Positions 5,905-6,566 of a stretch of 6,566 bases of DNA are shown here, piece after piece. The notes below the pieces were generated by a model. The model did no database searches and was not told where the DNA came from. It saw only the letters and a program-made list of their open reading frames with translations. Source of the stretch: Rickettsiales bacterium (GTDB lineage Bacteria; Pseudomonadota; Alphaproteobacteria; Rickettsiales; Deianiraeaceae); NCBI GenBank assembly GCA_947378695.1, contig CANCKZ010000043.1, positions 1 through 6,566 of the forward strand. Direction: 5' to 3'. Position numbers and translations under genes: made by a program. The stretch's first letter is position 1. Each line of letters begins with the position of its first letter.

Positions 5905-6288
5905 ATGAGTATAACGAAGTTCAACATTCCCACCTACAAAGAACCGAAAGACTTGTGGCAGCCCGATAAGCTGGTCAAATCGCCAGCGGAGATGGAAGCC
6001 GAAACACATAGTAACGCAATGGCCGAGAGCAGATTTAATAGATTTCTAAAGTTTCTTGTAGTGTATCTTGCTTTCGCCATTGCAATTACATGGTTATGGT
6101 TTATTGCGGGACTTGTGCGTGAATTCCTAAAACTCGACCCATACAACACTAAAGTTATAATAGCCCTCCTAACAACCTCAATGGCGACTGTTGTTGGTTT
6201 ACCAGCAATTGCACTTCGTGGCACATTCAAAGTCCTTCAAGAAGAAAACAAAGCGATGGAACTCAAAAATAAATTAAATAATCAATAA
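5905..6288 (+). CDS. Small two-helix membrane protein, candidate partner toxin of the Panacea protein
   Basis: I do not recognise a family for this 127-residue protein. An N-terminal hydrophilic part (1-47) is rich in charged residues and includes KEPKDLWQPDKLVKSP (12-27). Two hydrophobic segments follow: about 48-71 (FLKFLVVYLAFAIAITWLWF, then IAGL) and about 84-104 (VIIALLTTSMATVVGLPAIAL), joined by a short polar loop with LDPYN. The C-terminal 23 residues are charged and helix-prone (VLQEENKAMELKNKL). Basic residues beside the helices (Arg43, Arg46, Lys49, Arg105, Lys109) suggest both ends face the cytoplasm. No signal peptidase site is seen. It starts 7 nt after the Panacea stop (1 nt if TTG 5899 is used), so the two are coupled. 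Panacea antitoxins pair with varied toxins, some acting on membranes, so a membrane toxin is the best guess; a harmless accessory membrane protein or phage-exclusion factor is also possible. It ends 3 nt before guaA. Confidence 0.75.
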   Translation: MSITKFNIPTYKEPKDLWQPDKLVKSPAEMEAETHSNAMAESRFNRFLKFLVVYLAFAIAITWLWFIAGLVREFLKLDPYNTKVIIALLTTSMATVVGLPAIALRGTFKVLQEENKAMELKNKLNNQ

Positions 6289-6291
6289 CAA

Positions 6292-6566
6292 ATGCACACC
6301 TGTCTTATAATCGATTTCGGTTCACAAGTTACAAAACTCATCGCCCGCAGAGTTCGCGAAATGAATGTTTATTCAATAATCGTTCCGCCAAGCAAGGCGA
6401 TGGAATCCATCACCGCAAACACAAAATGCGTGATACTCTCCGGCTCGCCATATTCCACTTTGGAGGAAAGCTCTCCACCAATTGACGCAAAAATCTTCGA
6501 ACTTGGCATTCCAGTGCTTGGAATTTGTTATGGTCAGCAACTTATGGCAAAAATTTTGGGCGGAAA
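6292..6566 (+). CDS. guaA: GMP synthase (glutamine-hydrolysing), N-terminal fragment
   Basis: Amidates XMP to GMP using glutamine and ATP, the last step of guanine nucleotide synthesis. Only the first 91 residues of a protein usually near 515-525 are in the window, all from the class I glutamine amidotransferase domain: [19 protein letters not shown] (5-23), [10 protein letters not shown] (47-56) and [17 protein letters not shown] (75-91), with the nucleophile Cys79. The DFGSQ opening followed by RRVRE is characteristic of GuaA and separates it from PurQ, CarA and TrpG. The frame stays open to the edge with 2 bases over. ATG 6292 comes 3 nt after the stop of the membrane protein and has no Shine-Dalgarno. 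I see no clear promoter in the 100 nt before it, so it probably depends on upstream transcription. Confidence 0.95.
   Translation, partial: MHTCLIIDFGSQVTKLIARRVREMNVYSIIVPPSKAMESITANTKCVILSGSPYSTLEESSPPIDAKIFELGIPVLGICYGQQLMAKILGG

Noticed and set aside
5706..6230. Minus-strand open frames of 75, 82 and 98 codons
   Set aside because: They overlap each other and oppose the Panacea and membrane protein genes. The 98-codon frame is the longest, but it has no leader and no recognisable motif, and the plus strand gives a coherent two-helix protein.

Overview
The window looks like chromosomal DNA from an AT-rich Gram-negative bacterium, most likely an uncultured or host-associated alphaproteobacterium. 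Three things support this. KdsD (Kdo/LPS synthesis) implies an outer membrane. The small-type PurL with bolA close downstream recalls the purL-bolA neighbourhood common in Alphaproteobacteria. The XRE regulator has the N-terminal helix-turn-helix and C-terminal helical tail typical of an alphaproteobacterial family. The genus cannot be told from the sequence alone.

Layout. Positions 1-1457 hold a minus-strand pair: an XRE regulator followed after 3 nt by murD, whose 3' end lies outside the window. Positions 1458-1784 are a very AT-rich divergent intergenic region with candidate promoters in both directions and several short repeats. From 1785 a tightly packed plus-strand cluster runs purL, kdsD and bolA with gaps of 2 and 3 nt. 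A 79-nt gap follows (5306-5384), with a weak terminator-like hairpin and a consensus -35 box. Next comes a two-gene accessory module: a Panacea/DUF4065 (SocA/GepA-like) protein and, 7 nt later, an unrecognised 127-residue protein with two transmembrane helices. After only 3 nt guaA begins and runs off the right edge.

How the genes fit together. PurL and GuaA serve de novo purine and GMP synthesis. KdsD and MurD serve the cell envelope (Kdo for LPS, peptidoglycan precursor). BolA is a redox/iron-sulfur partner of monothiol glutaredoxins. The Panacea plus membrane-protein pair has no housekeeping role I can name. It has the form of a Panacea toxin-antitoxin unit (PanAT) with a membrane-acting toxin, sitting between housekeeping genes and using arginine codons differently from its neighbours. 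This is the most interesting part of the window.

None of the eight visible starts has a recognisable Shine-Dalgarno sequence, and most genes begin a few bases after the previous stop, suggesting SD-independent initiation or termination-reinitiation. No RNA genes, CRISPR arrays, insertion sequences or attachment sites were seen.
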